64,000 nucleotides of DNA, from assembly GCA_026545765.1 (NCBI GenBank), contig CM048844.1, positions 74,543,590 to 74,607,589 on the forward strand, in the 5' to 3' direction. The notes under the pieces were generated by a model that worked only from the letters and a program-made list of their open reading frames with translations, searched no databases and was not told the origin of the DNA. Shown one piece after another: positions 12,681 through 25,583 of this stretch. Positions within the stretch are counted from its first letter, which is position 1. Each line of letters starts with the position of its first letter. Source of the stretch: Plantago major (taxonomy: Eukaryota; Streptophyta; Magnoliopsida; Lamiales; Plantaginaceae). A program made the position numbers and the translations under genes.

Positions 12681-12827
12681 TACTTGTTATGCATGGGGGT
12701 TTTCCCCCAACAAACTCCAAAACCTTAATGGATCTTATTTGCAATCTAAGACTATGATTAGTATTAACTTATCACTTCGATGGATTTATATACGAAATAA
12801 GTGTGTTACGTGAATGTATAGCCGGTA

Positions 12828-13060
12828 GATAATAAGCTTGTCTAAAATTTTATAAGCTAGTTATAAATGTAATGTCGTGTATATTCCTAAGCATTTCTTA
12901 CGTTGTTATAAACAATGGTTTGAATTTTAATATATCTTTTTGTTGTTTCGAAAAAAAAAGCTAGATGACTTGTTTTTCCATACTATATTTAACAAATCAG
13001 CTAACTTATCAGCTACACGATTAATTACCAGCTAACTTATCAACACGGTTTTTCAATGAT
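12828..13060. repeat. Fragment related to the 10090-10522 MITE
   Basis: Shares ATAAGCTTG, ATAAGCTAG, CCATACTATATTTAACAAATC and CTAACTTATCA words with the MITE at 10090-10522. The ends are not clear. Confidence 0.4.
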
Positions 13061-13070
13061 ATTCCTGATT

Positions 13071-14700
13071 AGTTGAACAGTATCAAGCCTTTTTTGAGGT
13101 GGCGGCTCTCCAATGGAGTTTCTTTACCTCCACAAGCCTTGAACTTAAATACCTTAGAATTTAAGCCAACAATTAGTTTACTAAATATTGATTGACAGAT
13201 AATTACAAAACCCACCCCTCCAAGATGGCCACTTTACAGATTGATACCCGCTGTTTGAACAATTACAAAACCCTCCCTTATGTTTTCAAAGTAATTACAT
13301 ATAAACAAAAAAAGTCAAAGATTCCCTCTTTTTATTTTATTTTATCATTACTAGTAAAATTGTGCACGTGAAAATTCGCGTGCCAAATAAATGAGTCTCA
13401 TATTAAAATTTAAATATGCATAACATAAACATTATAATATATATTTAAACTTATACTTAGTTAATTAAAAATTCAATCATAATATATATTAATTATATGA
13501 GTAATTAATAAAAATATAAATTTTGGTGATTATAATGGTGGAAGTAGTGGGAGATGATGTGCAACTCCCTTCTTTTTTTTCTTTTCCTTTTTAGCTTTAT
13601 TTTTATAAGTGAAATTTGAAGTCAAAATTAATCAATTGGTCAAAATTAAATTGATTGGTGTAACAACTACCGTTCTCTTTTAGAATAATAAAGATCTTTA
13701 ATTTTCTATTCTATTTTATCATTTCATTTTAATCATTCCATCTAATTAATTTCTTTACTTCACATTTTAAACCCCCAATTTTACCTTTTTCTCCAAAACT
13801 CCCCACTTTACTTCCACCACTATCTCCTCCACCCTTCTTCTCCACCACCACGAACCTCCAAGACGAAGAACCACCATGGAAACTTCACCACCACCACGGA
13901 CCTCCATTAGAGCTGCTCGAAACCAAACAGATGCCCAATTTGACCATTAAAGCTCTCCTCTACTCCTACATCTTTTTTTCTTTTAATTTTTTTTCAAATG
14001 GAAGAAGCTCGAAGGAGCTTCCATGGAAGCTGCGAACAGAGCTTCCATGGAACTTCTGGCGAACTCGGTCTCCTATGACCTGAGCTCATTTTTTTAAATT
14101 TTAAATGTTTTCTTCCTTTTCTTTTCTAAATACTTAAATGTGGAGTTTCTGAATTTTATATAATTTGAGAGTTGATTTTAGATATGTTTTTGGATGATAG
14201 TATGAACAAAATTTAAAATTGTATATTTTTAAGTTTAGAACATAAGGGTTATCTTGTAATAAAACTTGCAATTGTAATTTTATTTTTCATTATTTTCGTT
14301 TTACTATTTATTTTATCCTTTCTTTTTCTTAAAAATAAAATTTTAATGTTGTCAACGATTTTGAATGTAGATGTAATTGACCGTATAAATCAGAATTGGA
14401 AGATAATGCGGGTATATATATGTAGAGAGGATATTTGAAAATCATAGCTAATACACAAGAGAAGGATTATTATCATTAAGGCCCTACATGACATCTTTCT
14501 TAACTTCTTTATACTTGTAATAATTGAAAACAACACAATTTACCACAAACGCGTTTGTATCTACTTTCTCACTTATTTTACCACCACTCCCATTCCCAAA
14601 TGCAACAATTTTATAGGATACAGATTATTGCTGTATGTGTGAAAGAACAAAAAGGTAGGACCCACTATACTGAAATGGGTCCCACAATCCCTTTGAGAAA
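13071..14700. other. Upstream region of the beta-galactosidase gene, with CCACCA-rich and palindromic stretch
   Basis: No gene seen. Positions 13800-13940 are rich in CCACCA/CTCC words, and 13990-14070 contain repeated AGCTTCCATGGAAGCT-type palindromes. The rest is AT-rich. It could be a single non-autonomous element, but no terminal repeats were found. Confidence 0.45.
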
Positions 14701-14722
14701 CCACTCGTTCATCTTGGGTATT

Positions 14723-14729
14723 TATAAAA
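14723..14729 (+). promoter_or_regulatory. Candidate TATA box of the beta-galactosidase gene
   Basis: TATAAAA lies 359 bases before the ATG at 15088. Transcription starting about 30 bases downstream would give a leader near 330 bases. No other equally good TATA element lies closer. Confidence 0.5.
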
Positions 14730-15087
14730 GCCTCCATGTTTTTGCAAGTTTCAAGAACCAAACAACCTCATTATCATATCATAATATCATACTCTATATG
14801 CTTCTTATTACTACACAACACAACACAGAAGAACAGACATACTATACTGTGAAACAACACAAAATAAAATTTAGAGGGTAACAGCTGTTGGGCTTTATTT
14901 TCTGGAGTCTTGTGTTCTCTAAAGTTTCAATCTTTTTCTTGTTTCTCTCTCTAGAGAAGCATAGAATAAATAAAGTAACTCAGTAAGTGGAAAGGAAAGA
15001 AAGAGGGTAACAGAGAATCAGAGAATAAGTGTGAAGGAAACCATTGAGTAAAGCTCATTGCTTTCTAAAGTTTCAATCTTTGGCATT

Positions 15088-18000
15088 ATGGGATTGGTCA
15101 TCAATTTCCCAATGTGTTGGTCATTCTTGCTCTTGCTGTTTCTTGCTGCTTCTTGTAATGCTTCTGTTTCATACGATTCCAAGGCCATTACTGTCAATGG
15201 ACAGAGAAAGATTCTTATCTCTGGATCCATTCACTACCCAAGAAGCACACCTGAGGTAACAAACATCATCACTATTAATGTGTTCACCTTATCTTTTTGT
15301 GGGTGTTTCAAATTTTTTTTTTTTTGGTGGGTATTTTTAGATGTGGCCAGATCTTATTAGGAGAGCAAAAGAAGGTGGGTTAGATGTGATTCAGACTTAT
15401 GTTTTCTGGAATGGGCATGAACCTGAGCAAGGGAAGGTTAGTATTGTCTTTCTTCACTCATTTTGTAGGATGCTTTCTTGTTTCTTTTCTTGGGATGAAG
15501 TTGGTGAGTAGTAACATTGTTATTGTTACTTCTTTTGTAGTATTATTTTGAAGAAAGGTATGACTTGGTGAAGTTTATTAAGCTGGTGCATCAGGCTGGC
15601 CTCTATGTCAATCTCAGAGTAGGCCCTTATGCTTGTGCAGAATGGAACTTTGGGTAATTTTATACCATGAAATTTTTTGTTTCTTCTTTAAAAAGATAAA
15701 GGGTCTGTAATTGACAGAATGCTAGTAGTATATTAAACTAACAACTTGCTTAAATTTTCAGGGGTTTTCCAGTTTGGTTAAAGTATGTGCCAGGCATTAG
15801 TTTCAGGACAAATAATGGGCCTTTTAAGGTAATGCATTCACGTTTTTGCAGATAAATATGTTGTTGCATTTGTTAATTTTACAAGACTATCAATATCTGA
15901 CTTGCCTTGCGGTTAACAAAAATAGGCTGCTATGCAAAAGTTCACAACCAAGATTGTGAACATGATGAAAGCTGAAAGATTGTATAATTCTCAGGGCGGT
16001 CCTATAATATTATCTCAGGTAATTTAAAGCCTTGCTATTTCTTCAGGATATGGACCAAAGAATCTGAAGTGAAACTAACGAATTTTATTTTGTTTTTTTA
16101 TGTTCTGTTCTTTGTCGGATAGATTGAAAATGAATATGGACCGATGGAATATGAACTCGGTGCACCGGGGAAAGCTTACACTGAATGGGCAGCTAAGATG
16201 GCTGTGGATCTTGGGACCGGTGTGCCATGGATCATGTGCAAGCAAGACGATGCACCTGATCCAATTGTAAGCATTTTAGATTCCTTTTCTTAACTCTGTT
16301 TCCTGTAAGGTTTTTAGTGTTGCCTCATTTAAGAGTTTCATTTTTTCAACAATGTTGGTCCAACTGTCTATGGCCATTAATTGTATTTGGGATCTTGTCA
16401 CTCGCGCACATGGGTTACCTTTCTTTCTCCATTTCTCATGCTAATCTCTCTTGCTTTTCTTATCTCAATTAAATAGCCACATACTACAGATCTTGCTTCA
16501 GACCTAATAATGGCTCTATGTCCTTGTTAATTAAAATACACCATCTCAATTTCCAAGAATGTTTCTCATTTTTTCTAATCCGGGTTCCCACATATATTTG
16601 AAATTTGAATTCATAGGGACACCTGTTATGCAATTGGTGTTATAAACATTCACTCTTCATGCAGATTAATACCTGCAATGGTTTCTACTGCGATTATTTT
16701 TCTCCAAACAAGGCTTATAAACCCAAGATGTGGACTGAGGCCTGGACTGGGTGGTAAATTCGACATCTTTAGTTACAAGATGATGCCATAATTTGTAATC
16801 ATTTGAGTAACTAATATATCAAATTCATATCTATTAGGTTCACTGAATTTGGTGGTCCGGTTCCTTACCGACCAGCTGAAGATCTGGCATTCTCTGTTGC
16901 AAAGTTCATCCAGAAGGGAGGCTCCTTTATTAACTACTATATGGTGAACTTTTAACCTTAAAACTTAAACCAAGTAAGCTGACTGATTAAATGTGACAGA
17001 CTTGGTTATATTTTTTTCCTTTTTGGTCAGTATCACGGAGGGACAAACTTCGGTAGGACAGCCGGTGGTCCATTTATTGCCACTAGCTATGATTATGATG
17101 CACCTCTTGATGAATATGGTAAGCTGTAGAACTTAACCATGCAGATTTTCTTTCGTTGAAGTTTTCTGCTTGTGATTCTGGATTTGTATGTGCTGCCCCA
17201 AAATGCTTTCGTGTTCTTTACTTTCCGCTACACGACTACTTAAATTTGAAATCAGGTAGGCGGAGTCAAAGGCAGAAATGGTTAAAGTAGAGATTCCTAG
17301 ACCTCTCAAAAGTAAGGCTGTAGGTCACCACTCACCATGTCGTCAGAGGTTGACTTGTGTCAGACAAAGGAAACTTTGTGTTTGTAAAATCTTCTTTTAA
17401 CTTAATAGTAGTCACTATCACAGTATAACTTGCCCTGGTGGGTGGTGATAATCTAGTTCGACGATTGTTGAGCGGCGTGCTAATTTTTCATAAGGGCACA
17501 AGTCCATTGTGTGATGTAAATTCATTTATTCTAGTCACATGGGATATTACCTTTGTTGTTTTTCACCTGTTGCAATGCACATTTATAATTTTCAAACAAG
17601 ACTGTTTCATCAGTCAAATTAATGCTATATTCTTCTTTTGGTGTATAGGACTTTTGAAGCAGCCTAAATGGGGTCATCTGAAAGATTTGCATAGAGCAAT
17701 AAAGCTTTGTGAGCCAGCCTTGGTATCTGGAGATCCCACAGTTACACATCTTGGAAACTATCAGGAGGTAGGCCTTTTTCTTGCTCTATTATTTAGATTT
17801 CACCCTTGTATTGAATCAAAACATCCTCAAAATAGCATCTTCCAAATCGTACAGGCTCATGTTTTCAAATCAAGATCTGGAGCTTGTGCTGCTTTTCTTG
17901 CAAATTACAATCAACATTCATATGCAACGGTTTCCTTTGGGAATAAGCACTACAACTTACCTCCTTGGTCTATTAGCATACTTCCTGATTGCAAGAACAC

Positions 18001-20793
18001 TGTCTACAACACGGCAAGGGTAAGAATAAGACTTTTTTTCTTCTGTTCGAGCGACATATAATTTGCATGATTACATTCCTAACATGCCTCAAATTCGTAT
18101 CAAATTGTGCTTGTGAAGATTGGTGCTCAAAGTGCGGAAATGAAGATGACACCTGTTAGAAGGGCGTTTGCTTGGCAATCATACAATGAAGAAACAGCAT
18201 TGAATTATGGAAATACATTTACTGCCACTGGATTGTTGGAGCAGGTCAACACCACCAGAGACAACTCTGACTATTTGTGGTATTCCACAGAGTAAGTGTA
18301 TTTCTATCTTTAGTTAGATGATTGCCAATTTTCAATACCATGAACAAAATAAGCATAACAATTAAATTTGGCCTAGGCTTCTGTTTGCCATAACTTACCT
18401 TTACTTTGTTTTTATGTCATCCAGTGTGAGGATTGATGCCAATGAAGGATTTCTAAAAGGAACACAATGGCCTGTACTTACCGTCCAATCTGCCGGCCAT
18501 GCATTGCATGTGTTTGTAAATGGGCAATTATCAGGTAGGTACCATGGTGTTTTATTAAAGGGGTCTATAAAATTCATAGAGGTTTGAGAAAGTTTCATTA
18601 GTTTCACTTTTGTTGCATGCAAATTGTACCAAAGCTCCTGTGGTATTTCGTTGCAAAAAAGCCAACAACTCTCCGCGTGGTTTTAGTAACTCTTTATCAG
18701 TGCTGTTCTTTTTTCTTGTCCAAATATAGAATATTTAGGTGCAAAATATCTTTTCATATGTTAGTCTTTGCGAGCAGGTACATATAGTAAAAATCCAGGG
18801 AACTTTGCCTTCGTGTATCGTCTAATAATTTATGTATTTTTGCAGGCACCGCATATGGAAGTCTTGAAGACCCTAGGCTGACCTTCAGTGAAGGTGTGCA
18901 TATGAGAGCAGGAGTCAACAAAATATCCCTGCTGAGCATTGCTGTTGGCTTACCAGTTTGTCTCTTGCACTATCACACTTTTATTTGAACAGAACATTAT
19001 AGTTGAAACTTTTGTACTTCAAGCTTATGGTTTAATTTTTGACATGTTTCTTTACTACCAGAATATTGGACCACATTTGAGACATGGAATGCTGGTGTTC
19101 TCGGTCCTGTCACTCTCAGTGGTCTTAATCAGGGGAAAAGAGACTTAACATGGCAAAAATGGTCTTACAAGGTATGTGTTTCTCAACATAGCATGCAGAA
19201 CTATCTGATATCTTGCATTCATTTTTTACTGAGTGGCCCAGTTTGTGTTTCCCTTGGCAGGTTGGTCTGGAAGGAGAATCTCTGAGCCTTCATTCGCTCA
19301 GTGGTAGCTCTTCTGTTGAATGGGTTCAAGGTTCCTACGTCACTGAAAGGCAGCCATTGACATGGTACAAGGTGAGATGTTTTTGGAATCTGCAATTCCG
19401 TTGAATCTTCAGTCACTGATTATGTCAGATATCTAGCTAACTAGCTGGATATACCTATGGAGATACAACATACATATCGGTTGTTTGCCTACTCATGGTG
19501 TTGATGATGCTACATACATGACATGCAAATAGATTCGTTATTGTGATATGTTCTAGGTTGCTTAGAAATTAGCAACTCTTGACATGACCTCGGAAGTCAG
19601 AACATCTCAAGAGAGGCTTTGAAAATATTTTGCAAAAATTTATACTATAAAGTACGGTTTTGTTGAATTAAGGTGTACAAAATATTCTGTATTTTCGGTT
19701 TTGCCTGAAAAACTGAAAGGTCTCGTTGTCACTTATCCGAAGACTTGAATTTTATACCATGGCCATGTTTTTTTTTATCGGATCAAGAAAAACTGCATGC
19801 TGAAAACACAAACTGTTTACATGAGCAACTATTCCTTGCTGATCTTTGTTTCTGTTGAATTTTTCCAGACTACTTTCAATGCTCCAGAGGGAAACGAGCC
19901 TTTGGCTTTAGACATGAATACCATGAGCAAAGGTCAGGTGTGGATAAATGGACAAAGCATTGGGCGCTATTGGAATCAGTACAAAGCAATGGGCAAGTGT
20001 GAAGGCTGCAATTATGCCGGTTGGTTCAATGAGAAAAAGTGCCTTAGCAACTGCGGTGAAGCTTCTCAGAGATGGTAAGGCACATATATTGTTTCCCAAA
20101 CATATACGTATTATCTTTCTTGTAAAAATAAGAATCCCTACTGTTTGTTTTGTCTCAACCCATTACATGTTTTCCAGGTATCATGTTCCTCGTTCATGGC
20201 TGTATCCATCTGGGAATCTGTTGGTTATATTTGAAGAGTGGGGAGGAAATCCTTACGGAATCTCATTGGTTAAAAGGGAAGTAGCAAGTGTTTGCGCAGA
20301 TATAAATGAATGGCAGCCAACTTTAGTGAATTGGCAGCTGATATCCTCAGGGAAAGTTGATAAACCACTGAGGCCCAAAGCTCACCTCTCGTGTGATGCC
20401 GGCCAAAAAATTTCATCCATCAAATTTGCCAGTTTTGGCACTCCGGAAGGGGCTTGTGGTAATTTCCGCCAAGGAAGTTGTCATGCATTCCATTCTTACG
20501 GCTTTTGAACGGGTACTCATATCTTACTCAATCACACATTTCATGCATTGTACACTGGAAACACTGTACAAATGGTTGAGCTTAAGCCACAGTAAATCAT
20601 ACACAAAACTAGTCTAAGAATTATGACATTTATTATGTTACTTGAGTTTGATTTTGTCATTTGCGTTCTCTTTGCATTGTAGTACTGTATTGGGTGGCAA
20701 TCTTGCACGGTACCAGTAACACCTGAAATATTTGGAGGAGATCCATGCCCAAATGTTATGAAGAAACTCTCGGTGGAGCTTGTTTGCAGTTGA
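15088..20793 (+). CDS. BGAL: Beta-galactosidase, GH35, BGAL1-like, 19 exons, two frameshifts
   Basis: Secreted/apoplastic enzyme that removes beta-galactosyl residues from cell-wall polysaccharides. Exons: 15088-15255, 15341-15436, 15541-15653, 15762-15828, 15926-16018, 16123-16266, 16665-16753, 16838-16943, 17031-17118, 17649-17767, 17855-18019, 18119-18291, 18425-18534, 18846-18955, 19062-19171, 19261-19371, 19869-20074, 20178-20512, 20683-20793. All introns are GT..AG. A signal peptide occupies roughly residues 1-24. The GH35 signature [13 protein letters not shown] spans exons 5/6 (proton donor Glu about 183) and the nucleophile lies in WTEAWTGW (Glu about 252). A Cys-rich SUEL-type lectin domain ends the protein. 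Total would be about 838 residues, normal for the clade. One base is missing in exon 15 (near 19076, where HFETW is expected), leading to a stop at 19146-19148. Two bases are missing in exon 18 (at 20500/20501), giving TGA at 20506. Either a recent pseudogene or assembly errors. Confidence 0.92.
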
Positions 20794-21249
20794 TGTGTAC
20801 AGTGAAGGTTAAAAGTATTCTACGTACTACTGCTCTCGGTTCTACTTTTGGTCAGTTTGTCTTCGATTTGCTCCACTTCACAGCGGTATTCTTCAGAACC
20901 ATTTTTCTGATGGCTTTTAGCTGGGCGAAGTTGTACATATGCAACACACTTCAGTTAAGGGCATCGATTAGATTTGAAGATATTTAAAAGAAGATAAATG
21001 TATATACGCAATAGTCTTGTTTCCGTTTTTAATTTAACATTAAGTTCAGGGCCAAGGGGCTAAATGCACATCGAGACGATGGATGAGTCCATGAGCAGTT
21101 GCCTCTTAGTCCTAAGAACACTCAAGCTCTTGGCTTGTAAGACATGTAATTGCAATTTCATTTCCAAGGAAGCAGCAATGATCTCATTGCACATCGATAT
21201 TTGGCTTTTCTTTAGTGTTGCGAACATAATTCATGTTCTACTTTGAAAC
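20794..21249 (+). other. 3' region of the beta-galactosidase gene
   Basis: Follows the TGA at 20791-20793. Probable 3' untranslated sequence to about 21000, then intergenic. No other gene seen. Confidence 0.5.
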
Positions 21250-21494
21250 GAGTAAGTCTCCTAAGAGACGGTCTCTAGATAATTTATCTAAAGACGAACT
21301 TATATTGTGAAGAAAATTATGGATGTTATTAATAAAAAACACTCATGTTCTCAATATTGGTGTTTTTTCATATCACAATAAGACTTATTTCGTTAACAAT
21401 ATAGATGTTTTGAATAATAACATGGATGATTTTATTGATAACATAGGTCGTATCTAGATAAATTATGTAGAGACGTCTCTTATGAGACTTTGTG
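21250..21494. mobile_element. Mutator-like MITE with 9-bp target duplication
   Basis: The 9-bp direct repeat CTTTGAAAC stands at 21241-21249 and 21495-21503. Between them the ends are inverted copies: AAGTCTCCTAAGAGACGG at the left and GTCTCTTATGAGACTT at the right, with matching inner boxes around AGATAATTTATCTA. Length 245, no coding capacity. Inverted ends of about 45 bases plus a 9-bp duplication are typical of MULE-derived MITEs. Confidence 0.85.
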
Positions 21495-21503
21495 CTTTGA
21501 AAC

Positions 21504-22018
21504 TGCATACAAATATATGGTACTCCCTCTATTCCGCATAACTTTACACATCTGTTATTTTTAGTCGTCCTACTGGTTGCACGTGAGTAAAGACGCTAAC
21601 GCATGACGCTGTGATTCTCCATTTTGGAGTATCGCACCTCAGAGTATCATAGAGTACTAGTTCTTTGATTTTTAGAGTACGATTCGCCTCATTTTAGGAT
21701 GTGATTCGTAACATTATAGAGTATGATACGTTAAATTGTAGAGTATGATTCGCTAGTTCTTTGATTTTTCTTCAATATTTCCAATTCTACATTCGATTCT
21801 CTATTTTTGGAGCACTAGAACGCTATTTTTCAGAGTTCGGAACGCGAATCTATGTGATTTTGGAACGCGAATCCATACTTCTCGGATTCGCTCAAAATAG
21901 CGTTCCAGAACGCGAATCGGAGCGTCCCGGAGCACTAACGAACTACGTTTAAGTACGTGATTCTTTAGGGGGGTGAGCGTATTAGGCAACCCTGCGTCCT
22001 ACATAACAATAATTACTA
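21504..22018. other. Intergenic, with a lone Stowaway-like end and GAACGCGAATC repeats
   Basis: ACTCCCTCTATTCCG at about 21522 looks like one Stowaway end without a partner. From 21600 to 21950 short words such as GATTCGC, GAACGCGAATC and AGAGTA recur irregularly, a degenerate simple structure. No gene. Confidence 0.45.
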
Positions 22019-22252
22019 CTCCCTCCATTTCAGAGAAAGTGTTACAATTTGGATTTGCACCAATTTTAAGAAAAAGTAGAAAGTACAAGTGGTCCCCCAT
22101 GATTATTAGAGATTAACTGAGTAACATATTGTAATAAAAATGAAAGGTAGTAAGTTTTATTATTTAACTAATTTTCATAAAGGGAAATTGTAACACTTTT
22201 AGTGAAACGCCGAAAACGAAAAGTTGTAACACTTTCTCTGAAATGGAGGGGG
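22019..22252. mobile_element. Stowaway-type MITE (Tc1/mariner)
   Basis: Begins CTCCCTCCATTTCAGAGAAA and ends with its inverted copy TTTCTCTGAAATGGAGGGGG, flanked by TA on both sides (22017-22018, 22253-22254). Length 234 bases. The inverted match extends inward through GTGTTACAA. No coding capacity. Confidence 0.93.
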
Positions 22253-22254
22253 TA

Positions 22255-22746
22255 TTAAAAAAGGACTGGTTATGCCAATATGTACAACCTTTGTGAAAAT
22301 AAGATGTTTATATTCCAATTTTCAAACAAATGTTGGAATGGAGAAAAGAAGAGTATGAGAGGGAGAATTACAAAGGAATACTTGCATCACAAATGACAAG
22401 GCCATGGCTTGACCTTGAAGTTGATTTTAGAAGGTTAGCTGCAAACAAAGGGAGAGAACGAGAGAACAAATTCCTCCTGGACTCACCGATTCATGTAACA
22501 TGCTTCCGTCGGATCTTGTTCACCGATTCTTAAAATCCTCCGTTTGATGGTGTTGCGCAACAAAGCGTGAAACGTGGCTCTGAGATATTAAATTGACTCA
22601 CACAAGACAAGACAAAACAAGACGGACTCTAAAAATTAAGCTTTGATGACAACATCTTTGTCATGGAACGAGCGATTAAAGCCCGCTCTAGATAACTCGG
22701 CCATTGGCATAACTTTTACTTCCCTTTCCCTAAAATAAGAAACTAC
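22255..22746. other. Intergenic sequence
   Basis: No recognised gene or repeat. An open frame at 22330-22533 has no recognisable domain. Confidence 0.45.
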
Positions 22747-23729
22747 TGTTAGAACTTTAGGACCGGGATTGGTACTCTGGACAAGTTTCAGACGATGTTG
22801 ACTATGGTGTTGAGTCAACAACGTCTTCAACAGTAAAGACAACAGTGAATAGTACCGAACAGAACATAGCAGTTTGCAGTGGATAAAAATACTGAACACC
22901 ACAGATAAATTCTAGCCAGTATATATATATAAAATATACTGGCCGTGCCTGAGGCTAAATTTCCACTATCAAGAAAAGTAAAATTACAAAAACTAGGTTT
23001 AATCAATCACAAACGAATGATTAAACTGCAAAGACTAGACCTAGAACAGACAAACAAAAACCTATTCTTGTTCGAAGACACTAAAGTAAATCTCAATCAT
23101 TAGAGGCTACTCACAAGTGAATTCGACAACAATGTCTAGTAAACACAAGAAAAACTATCTCTCAATATGTTGTGAGTTGATACTCTCGATATGATTAGTT
23201 TTCTCGTGAGCATTCTTCTTGTATATATATGAGTGCAGCCTGGTCAAGAGAACATAACGCAAATTCGAAAAGATTAAGGAGAATGCATATGTCATCTTGC
23301 CTTCTTTGCGTTCTGTCATCGAATAAGAAGAACGCTGCTTCTTGCGTTTTAATTGCCAGAAGGAAATATTCCTTATTTGGATATCTCAAGATCTTTTCTT
23401 TCCTTCTTGTTTCCAATGTGCCCATAACTTGCCAAACTCTTTCCTAGATTGCATTCCTTGCGTCCAAAGTAAATAAAACTCCTTCCTTTATTATGTTTCC
23501 AGCGCCCAGATCTTCCAAACTATGTTTGGATTCTTTCCAGCTCTTCCATATTGCGTTGGGTTTCTTCCTTGAGGCCCAAGTTAACCAATCTTGATCCATT
23601 AAGCAATGTTGAAACCCAACTTGTTATTTCCTACAAAATATCCCTAGAAAACCAAATACAATTGTCGAACCGGTTAATAAACGAAGAAAGACCGAATTAA
23701 TAAACTAAGTGCAATAAATTGCACTTTCA
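22747..23729 (-). repeat. LTR of the Sirevirus-like copia family (minus strand)
   Basis: On the minus strand it runs TGAAAGTGCAA...TTCTAACA, 983 bases, and aligns with the 3' LTR at 49295-50233: the start, the CGGCAC-rich box, the TATATATA-CTGGC box, and the closing segment with TGTTGACTCAACA and ACCAATCCCGGTCC. The internal side carries the family's polypurine tract at once, so this is the 3' LTR of a truncated copy. Confidence 0.85.
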
Positions 23730-23859
23730 ATCTCCCCCTTAATTCTTGCCTTTCTTCACAAAACCAAAACAAGTAGTTAGTAGGAAAAACAATACAATAT
23801 CAAGGAACTCCCCCTTAATACAAAATACCAAGAGTTCAATTGAACCAAACAACTACTAC
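23730..23859 (-). mobile_element. Internal 3' stub of the Sirevirus-like element
   Basis: On the minus strand it matches the sequence before the 3' LTR at about 49170-49294: two GGGGGAGTT/AAGGGGGAGATT purine tracts and the CTACTAACT and GTGAAGAAAGGCAAGAATT words. It breaks off where the inverted-repeat element at 23860 begins. Confidence 0.75.
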
Positions 23860-25038
23860 GGGCCGGATTGATTCTGAGGTATATTTGGCCTTGGTCAAAT
23901 CGCACATTTAGGTCCGATTTCAATTTTGTGTTTTAAAAGAAAAAGTTTGACCACGAATCGCAATGATTGGTACCACTTTGACACGATGCATTTCGACTGT
24001 GTTTGGGACCTCCGAAACGCACATTTCAATTACATTTGCAGATTGGTTTAGGTGCATTTTCGTATTGGAGAAACCCCAGAAGATGACGAATTGGGGGCAA
24101 TTTGGCACCAAGACAAATATAGTACACTAATTAATATGACAAAAGATGTATGTATAGTCGATAATCATTTTGACATATAATTGACGTATTTTGACACTGA
24201 CCACTACTTCCGGCATCGTTCTGGATGTGAACATAAAGTTTGAAATCCAATTCAGTTATCCGAACGCGCTTAATCGTAATGGCGTTGGACATAAAATCTT
24301 GGCCACAAAAGACTGGTTATATAAGACAAATAGTCGATATAGTTAGATGTTTATTGATGTTATTGGTGGACATTCAATAATCGATAATCGATGATTGATG
24401 CTATTGACACTGGAGACTACTTTATTTATCATTACGGATATGAGAATATCCGCCCAAAGCAAATGCTCGTTATATACGAGATAGAGATTGATTCGTTATA
24501 TACGAGATAGTGATTGATGTTAGTTTATGTATCGTTACAAATATTTTATTTTTATTTTATTTTTTAACATGTTTACCATATTATAAGAGTGTTTAAAATT
24601 TGAAATTAATGAAATTGCATTTATAATTTTTTAATTTATGATTATAAAAGTCGTAAAATTTAGAATGATCGGAATATAGTCAAGAGTGATCTCTATTTGT
24701 AGAGAACGAAAAAACATGACGTATAAATTTTATATTTTTATATTTTATATTTTATGAATTACGACGAAAAGAAAATAACAAACAATAAAAAAAAAATTCA
24801 TAACATGTGGGCCAGCACAGCTGGAAAATGCGTTTTGAAACGCAAATCTCAAATACATGAAATCCCCATGTATTTCAAATGTCACGTCCAAAGCATTTAA
24901 AAACGCAAGCCCGCAAAAATACACGGGCTTCATGAAACGCATTTGGGCCGAAACGCTACACAATGCATCGTACCAATCATCAATTGCATTGCAGTCAACT
25001 GTTAAAACGCTACACAACTCATCGAACCAATCAGGCCC
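23860..25038. mobile_element. Non-autonomous inverted-repeat element, Tourist/Harbinger-like
   Basis: Left end GGGCCGGATTGATTCTGAG and right end CATCGAACCAATCAGGCCC are inverted copies with few mismatches, and TAC stands directly outside both ends (23857-23859, 25039-25041). Length 1179. No transposase found. Inside are a partial direct repeat of ACGCTACACAA...ACCAATCA (near 24953 and 25007) and an ATATACGAGATAG repeat near 24473/24500. The 3-bp duplication fits Harbinger or CACTA; the end sequence favours Harbinger. Confidence 0.65.
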
Positions 25039-25583
25039 TACTATCTATTGCTAATTTTTCATTTGTTGGTATTTCAAATACTCCGGTGAATTTGACTTTC
25101 CATCGGATTTTTAACATTACATTACTGTTTGAAAATAAACGGGTGAGGGCAACTATATACAAAACTACTGAGGATCAATAGTGTTGTAACCCTCTCCAAA
25201 AGATCAGAATCCCTTAATCAGTATTAGGGGCTAAACAGCACAAAAGAACATTGGCAACAATTATTGGAGGGCACAAAAGAAAACAAGAAAAATGAATTAC
25301 TTAACGACCAGAATCTAGCCCAGCTAATTCTTCAAAATCTAACATTAGGAGTTTTTCTAATTCTTACAGTCCAACGGAGTAATAATTTGTATAACAATTA
25401 ACAAACACAAAAGTACAAGGCTTGTTCTTAGCATATAACTAAAATAGACATTACACAGATCCGGTAGCTCTTGTCCTGCTCAAGTGTGGATGTTTTCTGA
25501 ATTGTCATCCATAATGCGCATAATCCAGGATGTTGTCAAGGAGCACTTTGAGATAGATGGCATCAATCCATTTCTTTTTTACC
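25039..25583 (-). other. 3' flank of TMN copy A
   Basis: Read on the minus strand, 25583 down to about 25285 aligns with 55702-56020 after copy B (TTTTAGTTATATGCTAAGA, CTGTAAGAATTAGAAAAACTCC, TTGAAGAATTAGCT). It is therefore 3' untranslated and flanking sequence included in the duplication. Confidence 0.7.

Noticed and set aside
21522..21560. A third Stowaway near 21.5 kb
   Set aside because: Only one terminal repeat found; no partner before 22018.
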